A stretch of 64,000 bases of DNA from Prostheceraeus crozeri (taxonomy: Eukaryota > Platyhelminthes > Polycladida > Euryleptidae). The stretch's first letter is position 1; every line of letters starts with the position of its first letter. The DNA lies in NCBI GenBank assembly GCA_907163375.1, contig CAJQUW010007770.1, positions 62,001 to 126,000 of the forward strand. Direction: 5' to 3'. This document shows positions 11,070-18,376 of this stretch, piece by piece. Both the position numbers and the translations under genes were made by a program. The notes beneath the pieces were generated by a model. The model was not told the origin of the DNA and did no database searches. It was given only the letters and a program-made list of their open reading frames with translations.

Positions 11070-11400
11070 GGGCTCTCTTAAGGGCCAACCTTCTAATGCA
11101 GCTAAAGCGGTCCCAAGCCCGCCACATATCTACGGATATGGAATGCAGAGGGGAAGAAAAATGATGAATGGAATGAAGGGAGGACATTCATGCGCCACAC
11201 GCAACACAACAGACTTCTCTCTTCGCTAGTGAACAAGCTCTTGTCAGTATCGTCAGAAACTTTATCATATTGTACAAAAGTTTTATTGCAACACAGGTTG
11301 ATGTATAGTTAGAAAGTTTGATCATCAACGTTTTATTCGTAAGTCTAGTCAGAAACTGTATCATGGTTTGTAAAAGCAAAGTTAGTGTAGTCAACTAGTT
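11070..11400 (+). repeat. Internal inverted repeat 2, left copy (shared 3' module)
   Basis: From CTCTCTTAAGGGCC (about 11073) to GTCAACTAGTT (11400) the sequence is the diverged reverse complement of about 22321-22626. In both places it lies downstream of the end-proximal gene, so it would be the 3' UTR or terminator of each. It is separated from the TIR by unrelated coding sequence. The right copy has an extra duplicated block (22208-22300) bounded by CTGCAGCACAGGTTGAT-like sequence. Confidence 0.85.
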
Positions 11401-11542
11401 CTTTACCGCGACACCCGTTTGAGAAAGTAAAGTATTAGATTACACAGAGTCATCAATACTGTCAAAGGTGTACAAGTCATATCAAGCATATTCAACTGAG
11501 CGTCCATTCCTGACACTCATGATCATTTGAAATTATTTGAAG
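11401..11542 (+). other. Short intergenic leader of the structural block
   Basis: Non-coding spacer between the left cassette and the first gene of the plus-strand block. I see no TATA box here, in contrast to the end-proximal genes, so the initiator for this block is not apparent from sequence. Confidence 0.4.
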
Positions 11543-12049
11543 ATGAAAAGTTGCATGCGTTTCCCAACTTCATGGTCTGTAGCAAGAGAGCTTGGCTATT
11601 CATTGAAGGCTATAGAAAGTGTTGCAAATGTAAATGAAAATATTAAAGCTGGCGCTTTAGTTGAAAGACTAATGGATCCAGATGAGCACGCTATGAATCA
11701 TCATTTGGATCGAAGATGGATAGAGGATTTTTCCATGCTGCAATGTAATGATAGTGAAAATGGGATGAAATTGGTGCGATCTGGAGTGAAAAAGAAAAAA
11801 GTGACATTTGCAACTGATTTGTCAAGTAACTCTACCAATAAAAGTGACTTTAGAAAGAAATTGGAAGAAGAGACGTTTAAATTATTATGTGAACGAAACT
11901 GCGTTGAGTGTTTTAAAAGGGAGCGATCCCTTCTCTTTTTACCATGTTGTCATTCTGTTATGTGTTCTACGTGCTATGTACCTTTGGAAATTATGTTGTG
12001 TCCCATCTGTGATCAAGAAATAATTTCAACAGTCAATGTATATAAATGA
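11543..12049 (+). CDS. UBA-RING protein resembling the C-terminal half of IAP E3 ligases
   Basis: 168 residues, starting at ATG 11543; an in-frame TTG at 11537 is a less likely start. Residues ~12-44 resemble a UBA domain (ARELGYSLKAIESVA ... LVERLM). The C-terminal ~50 residues form a RING of C3HC4 type: C120, C123, C135/C136, H137, C141, C144, then CPIC at 153-156 and a hydrophobic tail, as in IAP RINGs. There is no BIR domain. A KKVTF motif at 85-89 fits the RVxF docking pattern for protein phosphatase 1. The likely role is ubiquitin ligation that blunts cell death or antiviral signalling. That is inferred from the family, not shown. It is the first gene of the plus-strand block. Confidence 0.75.
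   Translation: MKSCMRFPTSWSVARELGYSLKAIESVANVNENIKAGALVERLMDPDEHAMNHHLDRRWIEDFSMLQCNDSENGMKLVRSGVKKKKVTFATDLSSNSTNKSDFRKKLEEETFKLLCERNCVECFKRERSLLFLPCCHSVMCSTCYVPLEIMLCPICDQEIISTVNVYK
12039..12046 (+). promoter_or_regulatory. Possible TATA box at the end of the RING gene
   Basis: TATATAAA-like sequence overlaps the last codons of the RING gene, ~45 nt before the next ATG (12088). Similar TATA-like runs lie at about 13758 (before 13773) and about 15706 (before 15727). In AT-rich DNA these may be chance. Confidence 0.25.
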
Positions 12050-12087
12050 TGTTGATGCAATCCTAGTCGAATTTAAAACAGTCATCT

Positions 12088-12402
12088 ATGACCATGACAC
12101 CACTGTATCATCGTCTCATTGAAATGAGAAAGCATGATTATACAAGGCAGTGGATTCTTGTGTTGGAAAAACTATTATCATCCAGTGATTGTAGAGAGAT
12201 GATACATCGTTTGAGTAATGCAATCATCATTCACGCAAACTGTGAAGATGTCGACTATATGCTATCTTATAATTTTAAACCAAATCAGTTTACGAATACA
12301 CTTTCATCACTGTTACATCATGGTATTCTTTCATTACCTTGCTTGGAGTTATGTATTCTACACGTTGCTTATGGGAAGCCTTTTCCACTTAAGCACAATT
12401 GA
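12088..12402 (+). CDS. Unknown protein, 104 residues
   Basis: No family recognised. The frame starts at ATG 12088, 38 nt after the RING stop, and encodes a mostly helical-looking protein with several Cys and His residues (SSDCREMIHRL, HANCEDVDYML, LELCILHVAYG). Its last ~80 nt overlap the start of the membrane glycoprotein in another frame. Its place in the tight same-strand block supports a real gene. Function is unknown. Confidence 0.5.
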   Translation: MTMTPLYHRLIEMRKHDYTRQWILVLEKLLSSSDCREMIHRLSNAIIIHANCEDVDYMLSYNFKPNQFTNTLSSLLHHGILSLPCLELCILHVAYGKPFPLKHN

Positions 12403-12682
12403 TGCAAAGGCATTAAACTTTACAAACATCGTCATACAAACAGATTGTTCATGTCTGGCTCATAACATATCAGCAAGCGACACAGCTGAACTGTTTCTAT
12501 TGAACTATAGTACCTCACTGAATGATACATTACGGCTACCCACACATGTATCTGCTTCTGACTATCCTACTGGTACTGTGGCTGTTCTCAGTGTATTGCT
12601 TTTTACTAGTGCTGTACTCAATGTCTTCCTCTATTTCATTGCGTTTACGACGGTGATGTTTCGACGTTGCTGTCGTGTTTAA
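12320..12682 (+). CDS. Small type I membrane glycoprotein
   Basis: 120 residues if started at ATG 12320; the open frame extends upstream to 12218, but this Met gives a proper signal peptide. Residues ~1-21 are hydrophobic (MVFFHYLAWSYVFYTLLMG). A short ectodomain carries four N-glycosylation sequons (N33FT, N49IS, N62YS, N68DT) and two Cys (CSC). Residues ~87-113 form a strong membrane span, ending in a short basic tail, RRCCRV. Orientation is predicted Nout/Cin. It overlaps the previous gene out of frame by 83 nt. The stop codon is part of TAAGCAAA. A host-interaction or egress role, or an envelope component, is possible; none is shown. Confidence 0.65.
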   Translation: MVFFHYLAWSYVFYTLLMGSLFHLSTIDAKALNFTNIVIQTDCSCLAHNISASDTAELFLLNYSTSLNDTLRLPTHVSASDYPTGTVAVLSVLLFTSAVLNVFLYFIAFTTVMFRRCCRV

Positions 12683-12687
12683 GCAAA
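12680..12687 (+). promoter_or_regulatory. TAAGCAAA gene-junction motif (first of three)
   Basis: TAAGCAAA begins with the stop codon of one gene and lies 33-44 nt before the next ATG. The same octamer occupies the same place at 15683-15690 (integrase stop, before 15727) and 18941-18948 (before 18974). Its role, if any, is unknown. Confidence 0.4.
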
Positions 12688-12714
12688 GAACACTCTAACA
12701 TCCACCTGTAAAAA

Positions 12715-13116
12715 ATGGCTAGACGTCGTTCATCTCACCGTTCACGCAGACAAAAGTGTCAATCAAATGCAAACAAAAAATTCTGTCTCACGCTTCGTCG
12801 CTTATTAAAATTAAAGCCATCTCATCGATGTGAGGCAATGAAGCTGGCAAACAATGCCTTCATTCGCAAAATGTGTACGGAAATACGAAAAGTGCGTTAT
12901 ATGACATTAAATATCAAAAAGGCCAATGCAATTGCCAGACATGGTAAAGTTCTTCGTACCTTGAGCAATCCAAAAACATCAATTCCTACAAAGCGCAAAC
13001 TATTATCACAACGTGGTGGCTTCTTACCACTTTTAGCGCCTATCATCATGGCAGCTGCCGGTCCTGCTTTGGGAGGTTTAGCTGGTGCTCTCGCAAATAA
13101 AGCCATTAATGGATAG
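12715..13116 (+). CDS. Basic virion-type protein with hydrophobic C-terminus
   Basis: 133 residues. The N-terminal ~100 are very basic (MARRRSSHRSRRQK, RRLLKLK, KRKLL). From 100 onward comes RGGFLPLLAPIIMAAAGPAL and a Gly/Ala-rich tail, amphipathic or membrane-active in look. Small basic proteins with a Gly-Gly junction before such a tail recall adenovirus core and pVI/pX proteins, which the viral protease matures. The GG at 101-102 is a candidate cleavage site for the adenain-type protease encoded at 17399. DNA condensation or membrane penetration would fit; this is inference. It lies between the glycoprotein and the packaging ATPase. Confidence 0.6.
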   Translation: MARRRSSHRSRRQKCQSNANKKFCLTLRRLLKLKPSHRCEAMKLANNAFIRKMCTEIRKVRYMTLNIKKANAIARHGKVLRTLSNPKTSIPTKRKLLSQRGGFLPLLAPIIMAAAGPALGGLAGALANKAING

Positions 13117-13155
13117 ATACTAAGTTAAATGGTATGACTTTTCATCAAAATCAAC

Positions 13156-13776
13156 ATGGATTTCCGTTTACGTTGTAATCGCACTATGTGTATCGTAGGA
13201 CCCTCTCATAGTGGGAAGACACATTTAACACTGCAATTGTTGGAGCGTCGTAATGAGATTTTTGACTGCATACCGAATCGTGTTGTTTGGTGCTATGGAA
13301 TTTATCAACATAACTTACATCGTGAATTGGTTGGTAAGGGTTACTTGGTTCAACCGGGGATTATCAGCACTGCTGATATTCAACCCTATGATATTATCAT
13401 TCTTGATGATTTACTTAATGAGAGTAAGAACTCACAAGAAGTAACTGCTATGTTTACCAAGGCTGCTCATCATAAACCATGCTTTATCATTTTTATTATG
13501 CAAAATCTTTTTCCAAGTGGAAAGGAAGCACGGACTCGAAGTCTAAACACACATTACTACATCATCTTTAAAAATCCTCGCGATAAAAGTCAAGTTGAAT
13601 TCCTATCTCGACAAGTTCTTCCTCGCAAGTCAAAAGCATTGATTGAAGTATTTGAGGCTGCTACGGAAAAACCCTATAATTATTTATTTTTGGACTTTAC
13701 CCAGGAGTGTCCTGAAGATTATCGCTTACGCAGTCATCTCTTTGAGAAACCCATGATCATATATAAATTGTTATGA
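13156..13776 (+). CDS. Genome-packaging ATPase, FtsK/HerA (A32) type
   Basis: 206 residues. It is the molecular motor that, in Polintons and related viruses, pumps DNA into the capsid. The Walker A motif is GPSHSGKT at residues 15-22, directly after a short beta strand (MCIV). Walker B is DIIILDD at ~79-85. A polar-strand motif, FIIFIMQNLFPSG, follows at ~110-122. The order and spacing fit the compact A32-like packaging ATPases of Polintons and adintoviruses. The last four bases overlap the next start (ATGA), implying tight coupling with the downstream gene. Confidence 0.9.
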   Translation: MDFRLRCNRTMCIVGPSHSGKTHLTLQLLERRNEIFDCIPNRVVWCYGIYQHNLHRELVGKGYLVQPGIISTADIQPYDIIILDDLLNESKNSQEVTAMFTKAAHHKPCFIIFIMQNLFPSGKEARTRSLNTHYYIIFKNPRDKSQVEFLSRQVLPRKSKALIEVFEAATEKPYNYLFLDFTQECPEDYRLRSHLFEKPMIIYKLL

Positions 13777-14417
13777 GTGGTTTTCAACGCATGATTGCTA
13801 TTCCACAAGAAGAATATATACATCTGACTACAATGCAGAGTGTTCATCAACCTTGGGCAAATCAAATGTCACAACTTAATCAGCAATATGAACAAGAAGC
13901 TGTACAAAGTAAAAATCCATATGATCGTTTGATAAAGCAGAGTTCTACCTTAGAAGAAATAAAACAATTGAAAGAAAAAATACGCAATGATCTTTCGCTT
14001 GGTTCACCCAAACCCTATCGCAATCGCGCACTGAGCTTATATCGAAGTCTCGAACCCAACTTGAAAATCACACAACGAGGTGAAGTGGTAGGTGATGATG
14101 GTGCAGTCATTAGGGACTCAAGAGTGGAAGATTTAATTAATCATGCTGTTCGTGATCGTCGTCGTCACTTTACACCTACAGGATGGGAGTTCTTTTTAAA
14201 AAGTATGAAGAAATTCAATGTCCCAAAAGCAATTCTTGGTCGTGATACCTTACAGGAAATGGAAAATGATTCTACACCTAGGAAGAGAAAGTTGCAAAGT
14301 GTAGAGAGACCTAAAAAGAGAATCAAGCAAACTTTGAAAACACCCGAGAAGTTGCCGAAGCGTATACCAAAACCTTCAACACGTTATCCATCATTTGATT
14401 TTATCACAGACTTTTAA
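13773..14417 (+). CDS. Unknown structural-block protein, 214 residues
   Basis: No domain recognised. The N-terminal half is Gln/Glu-rich and probably helical or coiled coil (QLNQQYEQEAVQS, EEIKQLKEKIRNDL). A central segment reads TPTGWEFFLKSMKKFNVPKAIL, and the C-terminal ~50 residues are Lys/Arg/Pro-rich, so nuclear import or DNA binding is possible. Proteins of similar layout next to the ATPase are usual in animal Polintons, from memory. It overlaps both neighbours: ATGA with the ATPase and TAATG with the next gene. Confidence 0.6.
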   Translation: MSGFQRMIAIPQEEYIHLTTMQSVHQPWANQMSQLNQQYEQEAVQSKNPYDRLIKQSSTLEEIKQLKEKIRNDLSLGSPKPYRNRALSLYRSLEPNLKITQRGEVVGDDGAVIRDSRVEDLINHAVRDRRRHFTPTGWEFFLKSMKKFNVPKAILGRDTLQEMENDSTPRKRKLQSVERPKKRIKQTLKTPEKLPKRIPKPSTRYPSFDFITDF

Positions 14418-14611
14418 TGAAGAAGCTATGTTGCATCCCATGTTCAGAGTTACCAAACATTCATGTGTCATTGAACTGCTTAAGTACATGTTGTAAAAGT
14501 GATTCATACAAGACGGCTCAAAAAAGTAGCAAAAGCAAGACTCAAACACAAACGCAAACCCTGGCGGAGAAAAAGACTGATACTTTGAAGCAAATAAACG
14601 ATCCCTCTTAA
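14417..14611 (+). CDS. Small Cys-rich/Gln-Thr-rich protein, 64 residues
   Basis: Not recognised. Cysteines cluster in the first 30 residues (CCIPC, NCLSTCC); the rest is Lys/Ser/Gln/Thr-rich and hydrophilic. The start overlaps the previous stop (TAATG) and the stop lies 6 nt before the integrase ATG. This gap-free packing is the main reason to believe it. Confidence 0.45.
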   Translation: MKKLCCIPCSELPNIHVSLNCLSTCCKSDSYKTAQKSSKSKTQTQTQTLAEKKTDTLKQINDPS

Positions 14612-14617
14612 TAGACG

Positions 14618-15685
14618 ATGGATGAACATCTGAAATCAATTTATTATAACCCAAAGCATTATGCAGGTTATGCTTCAGTGAAAAAGTTGTCACAAGCAAG
14701 TGGTTATTCACAGAAACAAGTGAAGAGATGGTTAAAAGCTCAACCTGCATATACATTGCACACACAAGCTCGAAAACGTTATCCTACCCGTTCTTATATC
14801 GTTCATGATATTGATGAACAATGGCAAGCAGATTTGGCTGATGTTTCTTTATTAGCTAAAAAGAATAAAGGCTATCGCTTTCTCCTAACTGTCATTGACT
14901 TATTTTCTCGTTATGCTTGGGTTCAACCACTCAAGACAAAGCGTGGTGAAGAAGTGGCCGAGGCTTTCCAAAATATTTTCAGTGAAGGACGCATTCCCAC
15001 ACGTATTCAGACTGATCAAGGGAAAGAGTTTGAAAACAGACATGTGCGTGCTTTGTTTCGCAAACACAACATTGAACTGTTTAGTGTGAAAAGTGCATAT
15101 AAGGCTGCAGTGGTCGAGCGCTTTAACCGTACACTGAAAACTCGTCTATGGCGCTATTTCACTGCAAAAGTAACACAAAAGTGGACAGATGTATTACAAG
15201 ATACTGTACACGCTTACAATCATTCTGTCCATCGTATGATTGGTCACAAACCTGCTGACATAACTCCAGACATTGTGGATACAATCCGTGAAATCAATGC
15301 TAAACGCAGGCAACCATCACAAGGTAAACGTGACATTCAGGTTGGTGACAAAGTTCGCATTTCCAAGGTGAAAAGCGTGTTTGTAAAAGGATATCTTCCC
15401 AATTGGACGGAAGAAATATTTACTGTCTCTGAGGTTAACAAGAAATTTAAACCCACTACCTACAAGCTTCGCGATTATCATGGTGAAGAGATTGAAGGGA
15501 GTTTTTATCGTCATGAGATAACACCCATCACCAAAGAAGATGATGACTACATGGTTGAAAAGATACTTCGCCACCAAATGCGACAAGGGGAAAAGTGGAG
15601 CCTGGTGAAATGGGCTGGCTATCCAAATTCAATGAACAGTTGGATTCGTCATTCTGACCTTTATCGTGTTAGTCAACGTTCCTAA
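14618..15685 (+). CDS. Retroviral-type (rve) integrase with C-terminal chromodomain
   Basis: 355 residues. It catalyses insertion of the linear element DNA, producing the 6-bp TSD seen at both ends. An N-terminal helical domain (YYNPKHYAGYASVKKL ... KQVKRWLK) precedes the DDE core. The catalytic residues are D72 or D75 in WQADLADV, D133 in QTDQGKEF and E167 in VVERFNRTLK; D133 to E167 has 33 intervening residues. An SH3-like segment follows, then a chromodomain at ~321-352 (YMVEKILRHQ ... SLVKWAGYP), typical of Polinton integrases and likely to read histone marks. No break is seen. The stop is part of TAAGCAAA, and AATAAA sequences follow at about 15711-15720. Confidence 0.95.
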   Translation: MDEHLKSIYYNPKHYAGYASVKKLSQASGYSQKQVKRWLKAQPAYTLHTQARKRYPTRSYIVHDIDEQWQADLADVSLLAKKNKGYRFLLTVIDLFSRYAWVQPLKTKRGEEVAEAFQNIFSEGRIPTRIQTDQGKEFENRHVRALFRKHNIELFSVKSAYKAAVVERFNRTLKTRLWRYFTAKVTQKWTDVLQDTVHAYNHSVHRMIGHKPADITPDIVDTIREINAKRRQPSQGKRDIQVGDKVRISKVKSVFVKGYLPNWTEEIFTVSEVNKKFKPTTYKLRDYHGEEIEGSFYRHEITPITKEDDDYMVEKILRHQMRQGEKWSLVKWAGYPNSMNSWIRHSDLYRVSQRS

Positions 15686-15726
15686 GCAAAGTAATGAATT
15701 GTGTAAATATAAATAAATAAATACCT

Positions 15727-16116
15727 ATGGATCAAACTGCTACGTTTTATTCTGCCCCCTCCTATGCTAGTCATGGAGCTGGCTTTCCCGTTTATGCTGG
15801 ATCGAGACGTCAAAAAGGGGGTAGTCTATTGGGTGCTGTCAAAGGTATGATGCTCCCCACTATCGCAAATGTGGGAAAATCAGCTTTAAAGGAAGCTGTA
15901 GGATTAGCAGCAGATGTAGCAAGTGATGCGCTTTCAGGAAGATTGCCGATTCGTGAATCGCTAAAGCGTCATGGAATACAGCGTTTGAAGAATGTCGGTA
16001 AGGCTGGTATCAGGTCTGTCATCAGTCATATCAATCCACTCTCTACTTCAGGCAAACGTAAGCGAAGAGCATCTCGTATACCTCCTAGCAAACGCAGACG
16101 ACGTGGACTGTTTTAA
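15727..16116 (+). CDS. Basic virion-type (core or pX/pVI-like) protein
   Basis: 129 residues. A short Tyr/Ala-rich head, SRRQKGGSLLGAVKG at ~26-40, an amphipathic middle region (NVGKSALKEAVGLAADVAS) and a highly basic tail ending KRKRRASRIPPSKRRRRGLF. The tail looks like a nuclear-localisation or DNA-binding segment. The Gly-Gly at 31-32 resembles that of the 12715 protein and may be a protease maturation site. It lies directly before the capsid gene (2-nt gap). The role in DNA condensation or capsid cementing is inferred from composition and position. Confidence 0.6.
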   Translation: MDQTATFYSAPSYASHGAGFPVYAGSRRQKGGSLLGAVKGMMLPTIANVGKSALKEAVGLAADVASDALSGRLPIRESLKRHGIQRLKNVGKAGIRSVISHINPLSTSGKRKRRASRIPPSKRRRRGLF

Positions 16117-16118
16117 AT

Positions 16119-17399
16119 ATGGAATGTAAAACCACATCCCTTTGCTTATTTGACAGAACACCTATACAGACGGATATCATTAGAAATTATGTATCTATTC
16201 GTTATCCACAGACGAGTATTGATTCTGGTAGTGTCATTGAATTTTTAATACCAGGAAATGATGCTGAATACATCGATGTAAATGACATCAATCTACATGT
16301 TAAGTTTAAGATAGTAAATAAGGACGGTACCAACCTTGATGATAAGGACAAAGTAGCCGTGAATAACTTGGCAATAGCAACGCTCTTCAAGGATGTATCA
16401 TTAACCATTGGTGAAACTCGGGTTGAAGGTGGTCAACACAGTTATCCCTATCTCGGTTATTTTTCAACAGTCATGCAGTTCCAGCCACAAGCACAAAAGA
16501 GTCACATGGCTGTTATGGGTTGGTGTAAAGATGAAGCTGGTAAATTTGATAGTGACAAAAACAAGGGATTTGTCACTCGTGAAAAGTGGACTGCAGAAAG
16601 TAGGGTGTGTGAATTATATGGTCCCCTATACTTGGACTTTTTCCGTCAATCACGTTTCTTAATGTCAAAAGTAGACATGCGAGTTCATCTCTTACCGAAC
16701 GATCCTAAATTTGTATTGAATTCTTATGGAGCAAAGACTGAGTTTAAGATTGTGTTTGAAAGTGTTAGACTTTATGTGCGACGAATGACAGTGAATCCTT
16801 CGGTGATTAATGGTCACGAGATGGGTTTAAAGAAGTATGATGCTCTTTATGATGTAAATCATACTGAGATCCATAGTTTCACCATTCCTCGTGCGCAAAA
16901 GAGCTTTGTTAAAGATAGTTTGTTTCCTATACAATCACCAAAAATGATCATTGTGGGATTGATTGCAAATGATGCATACAATGGTAATATATCGAAGAAT
17001 CCCCTCAACTTTGAACACTTTGGTTTAAATCAAATCGGATTGTATCGCGATACCGATTGCATTCCTGGTACTCCTTTTTGCCCAGACTTTGCTAATGGTC
17101 ATTATTCTCGCTCATATCAAAATACTATGGAAACCTTTAAATACTGGAATACTGATGACACCAATGGTTTGACTTATGATGAATTTGCTAAAGGTTATAC
17201 ACTTTATGCATTTGATTTGACAGCAAACAATGAAGCAGGTGCTTCTTATCGTCCGGGTACTGCCACGAAGGGTCTTAAACTAGAATTCTTCTTTGAAAAA
17301 GATTTGACGAAAACAGTCAATGTACTCATCTATGCTGTGTTCGATTCCACCATTCGAATTAACAGACTACGTGACGTTTCCGCTTCTTATACAAGTTAA
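16119..17399 (+). CDS. Double-jelly-roll major capsid protein (F54H12.2-like family)
   Basis: 426 residues. It resembles the widespread transposon-derived family known from the nematode protein F54H12.2. The N-terminal half has the capsid-like run IEFLIPGNDAEYIDVNDINL, then VNNLAIATLFKDVSLTIGE. The C-terminal half has YTLYAFDLTANNEAGASY and an IYAVFDSTIRIN ending, which parallels the YSFAL...SG...N signature at the end of nucleocytoplasmic-virus capsid proteins. I therefore call it the major rather than the minor capsid protein. It is short for the class but complete and open. The stop overlaps the protease start (TAATG). Confidence 0.75.
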   Translation: MECKTTSLCLFDRTPIQTDIIRNYVSIRYPQTSIDSGSVIEFLIPGNDAEYIDVNDINLHVKFKIVNKDGTNLDDKDKVAVNNLAIATLFKDVSLTIGETRVEGGQHSYPYLGYFSTVMQFQPQAQKSHMAVMGWCKDEAGKFDSDKNKGFVTREKWTAESRVCELYGPLYLDFFRQSRFLMSKVDMRVHLLPNDPKFVLNSYGAKTEFKIVFESVRLYVRRMTVNPSVINGHEMGLKKYDALYDVNHTEIHSFTIPRAQKSFVKDSLFPIQSPKMIIVGLIANDAYNGNISKNPLNFEHFGLNQIGLYRDTDCIPGTPFCPDFANGHYSRSYQNTMETFKYWNTDDTNGLTYDEFAKGYTLYAFDLTANNEAGASYRPGTATKGLKLEFFFEKDLTKTVNVLIYAVFDSTIRINRLRDVSASYTS

Positions 17400-17860
17400 T
17401 GAGTTGGTTATCTGATGCAGAGCTAGAGAGAGTCGTTCAAGAACATGGTGATGAACGCACTGTTGCAGCATTTCGAGGTGTGTTTTCCATTAATAATATG
17501 CCCACAGTTTTACCAAAACCACCCTCATTCATTATCATGAATACTGATACAACACACCTACCCGGCAAACACTGGAAAGTTTTGTTTATTGATAAAAACT
17601 ATTGCGGTGAAATCTTTGATTCATTGGCCTTACCAAATTGTGATTATGTCACACGTTTCATGAACCGTCATTCACGAAAATGGATTCGCAATGCTTTGGC
17701 CTATCAACATCCCTTGTCTTCAACATGTGGAGCCTATGCCCTCTACTTTGTAATGCAACGACTACATTATGACTCTTTACATGATATTTGTAAACATTTT
17801 TCACATAATACCTTTGTCAATGAAAAGCGCATTCGCAACTTTTATAAAAGCCTTCAATAA
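17399..17860 (+). CDS. Adenain-type cysteine protease (maturation protease)
   Basis: 153 residues. It is a C5/Ulp1-fold protease that matures virion proteins. The catalytic set is visible: H58 in GKHWKVLFI, D74 in EIFDSLA, Q103 in AYQHPLSS and C110 in STCGAYAL, in the order H-D-Q-C known for adenain. The length is near the minimum for the family. Candidate substrates are the two basic proteins with Gly-Gly junctions (12715 and 15727). Its stop codon lies within AATAAA (17856-17861), so it probably ends this transcript. Confidence 0.9.
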   Translation: MSWLSDAELERVVQEHGDERTVAAFRGVFSINNMPTVLPKPPSFIIMNTDTTHLPGKHWKVLFIDKNYCGEIFDSLALPNCDYVTRFMNRHSRKWIRNALAYQHPLSSTCGAYALYFVMQRLHYDSLHDICKHFSHNTFVNEKRIRNFYKSLQ

Positions 17861-17891
17861 ATATGTACGATTAAAATTTGTTTTCTTTATT
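17856..17891. terminator. Convergent polyadenylation signals
   Basis: AATAAA on the plus strand (17856-17861) serves the protease side. TTTATT at 17886-17891 is AATAAA on the minus strand, just past the end of the minus-strand gene at 17978. The facing pair supports the minus-strand gene being real. Confidence 0.6.
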
Positions 17892-17977
17892 ATACTTCAA
17901 TGGAAAAGTAGATGATGTGATTGAATAGGTTGTATTTAGTCATCAAACATGAATAGGTAGAGATAAGAAGACATTGT

Positions 17978-18367
17978 TCACTTGTCACATTCATACTTAT
18001 GAGTGTTGGTTTGTTTAAGGTAAGTCATGATGCGAGGATGTATACGTTCTCTATACTTGTTCCAACTTGAGGATGTAAAATGTATAATACCATATTGATC
18101 ATGAAGAGCAATGAAATCTCGTCGAATAATGAATAGACGTCCACCTAGAGGGATATAGTACATTGGATGATGCATGATATGTAAAGCATCGTGGAGGTTA
18201 TCCATTTGAAAAGGTGATAAGCTTATTTTAACGTGTCGATGAGTATCGTAAAAGGTAATGCGTCGAGCCTTCCATGTAACATGACACTGAGAAGAGAGCT
18301 TGGCAATCATGGTTAGTTTTAGACACATCAAAAACGTTTGCTTAGTCTTCTCGTTTAAGTAAAACAT
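17978..18367 (-). CDS. Minus-strand protein, 129 residues; possible PC4-like DNA-binding fold
   Basis: The only minus-strand gene inside the structural block. It has normal protein composition, and its start is 9 nt from the divergent start at 18377. The segment RRITFYDTHRHVKISLSPFQMDNLHDAL recalls the PC4/p15 single-strand-DNA-binding pattern, in which a beta strand is followed by xISLTPEQWxxL. That match is weak and is offered only as a hypothesis. A minus-strand AATAAA at 17886-17891 follows its stop. If PC4-like it could act in replication or transcription, of interest because no polymerase is encoded. Confidence 0.55.
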   Translation of the reverse strand: MFYLNEKTKQTFLMCLKLTMIAKLSSQCHVTWKARRITFYDTHRHVKISLSPFQMDNLHDALHIMHHPMYYIPLGGRLFIIRRDFIALHDQYGIIHFTSSSWNKYRERIHPRIMTYLKQTNTHKYECDK

Positions 18368-18376
18368 TCATTAGAA

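Noticed and set aside
10952-11229. C-terminal extension of the left-end gene through to 11229
   Set aside because: The frame crosses a strong 64-nt intron and the 3' inverted-repeat module; splicing ends the protein at 11033.
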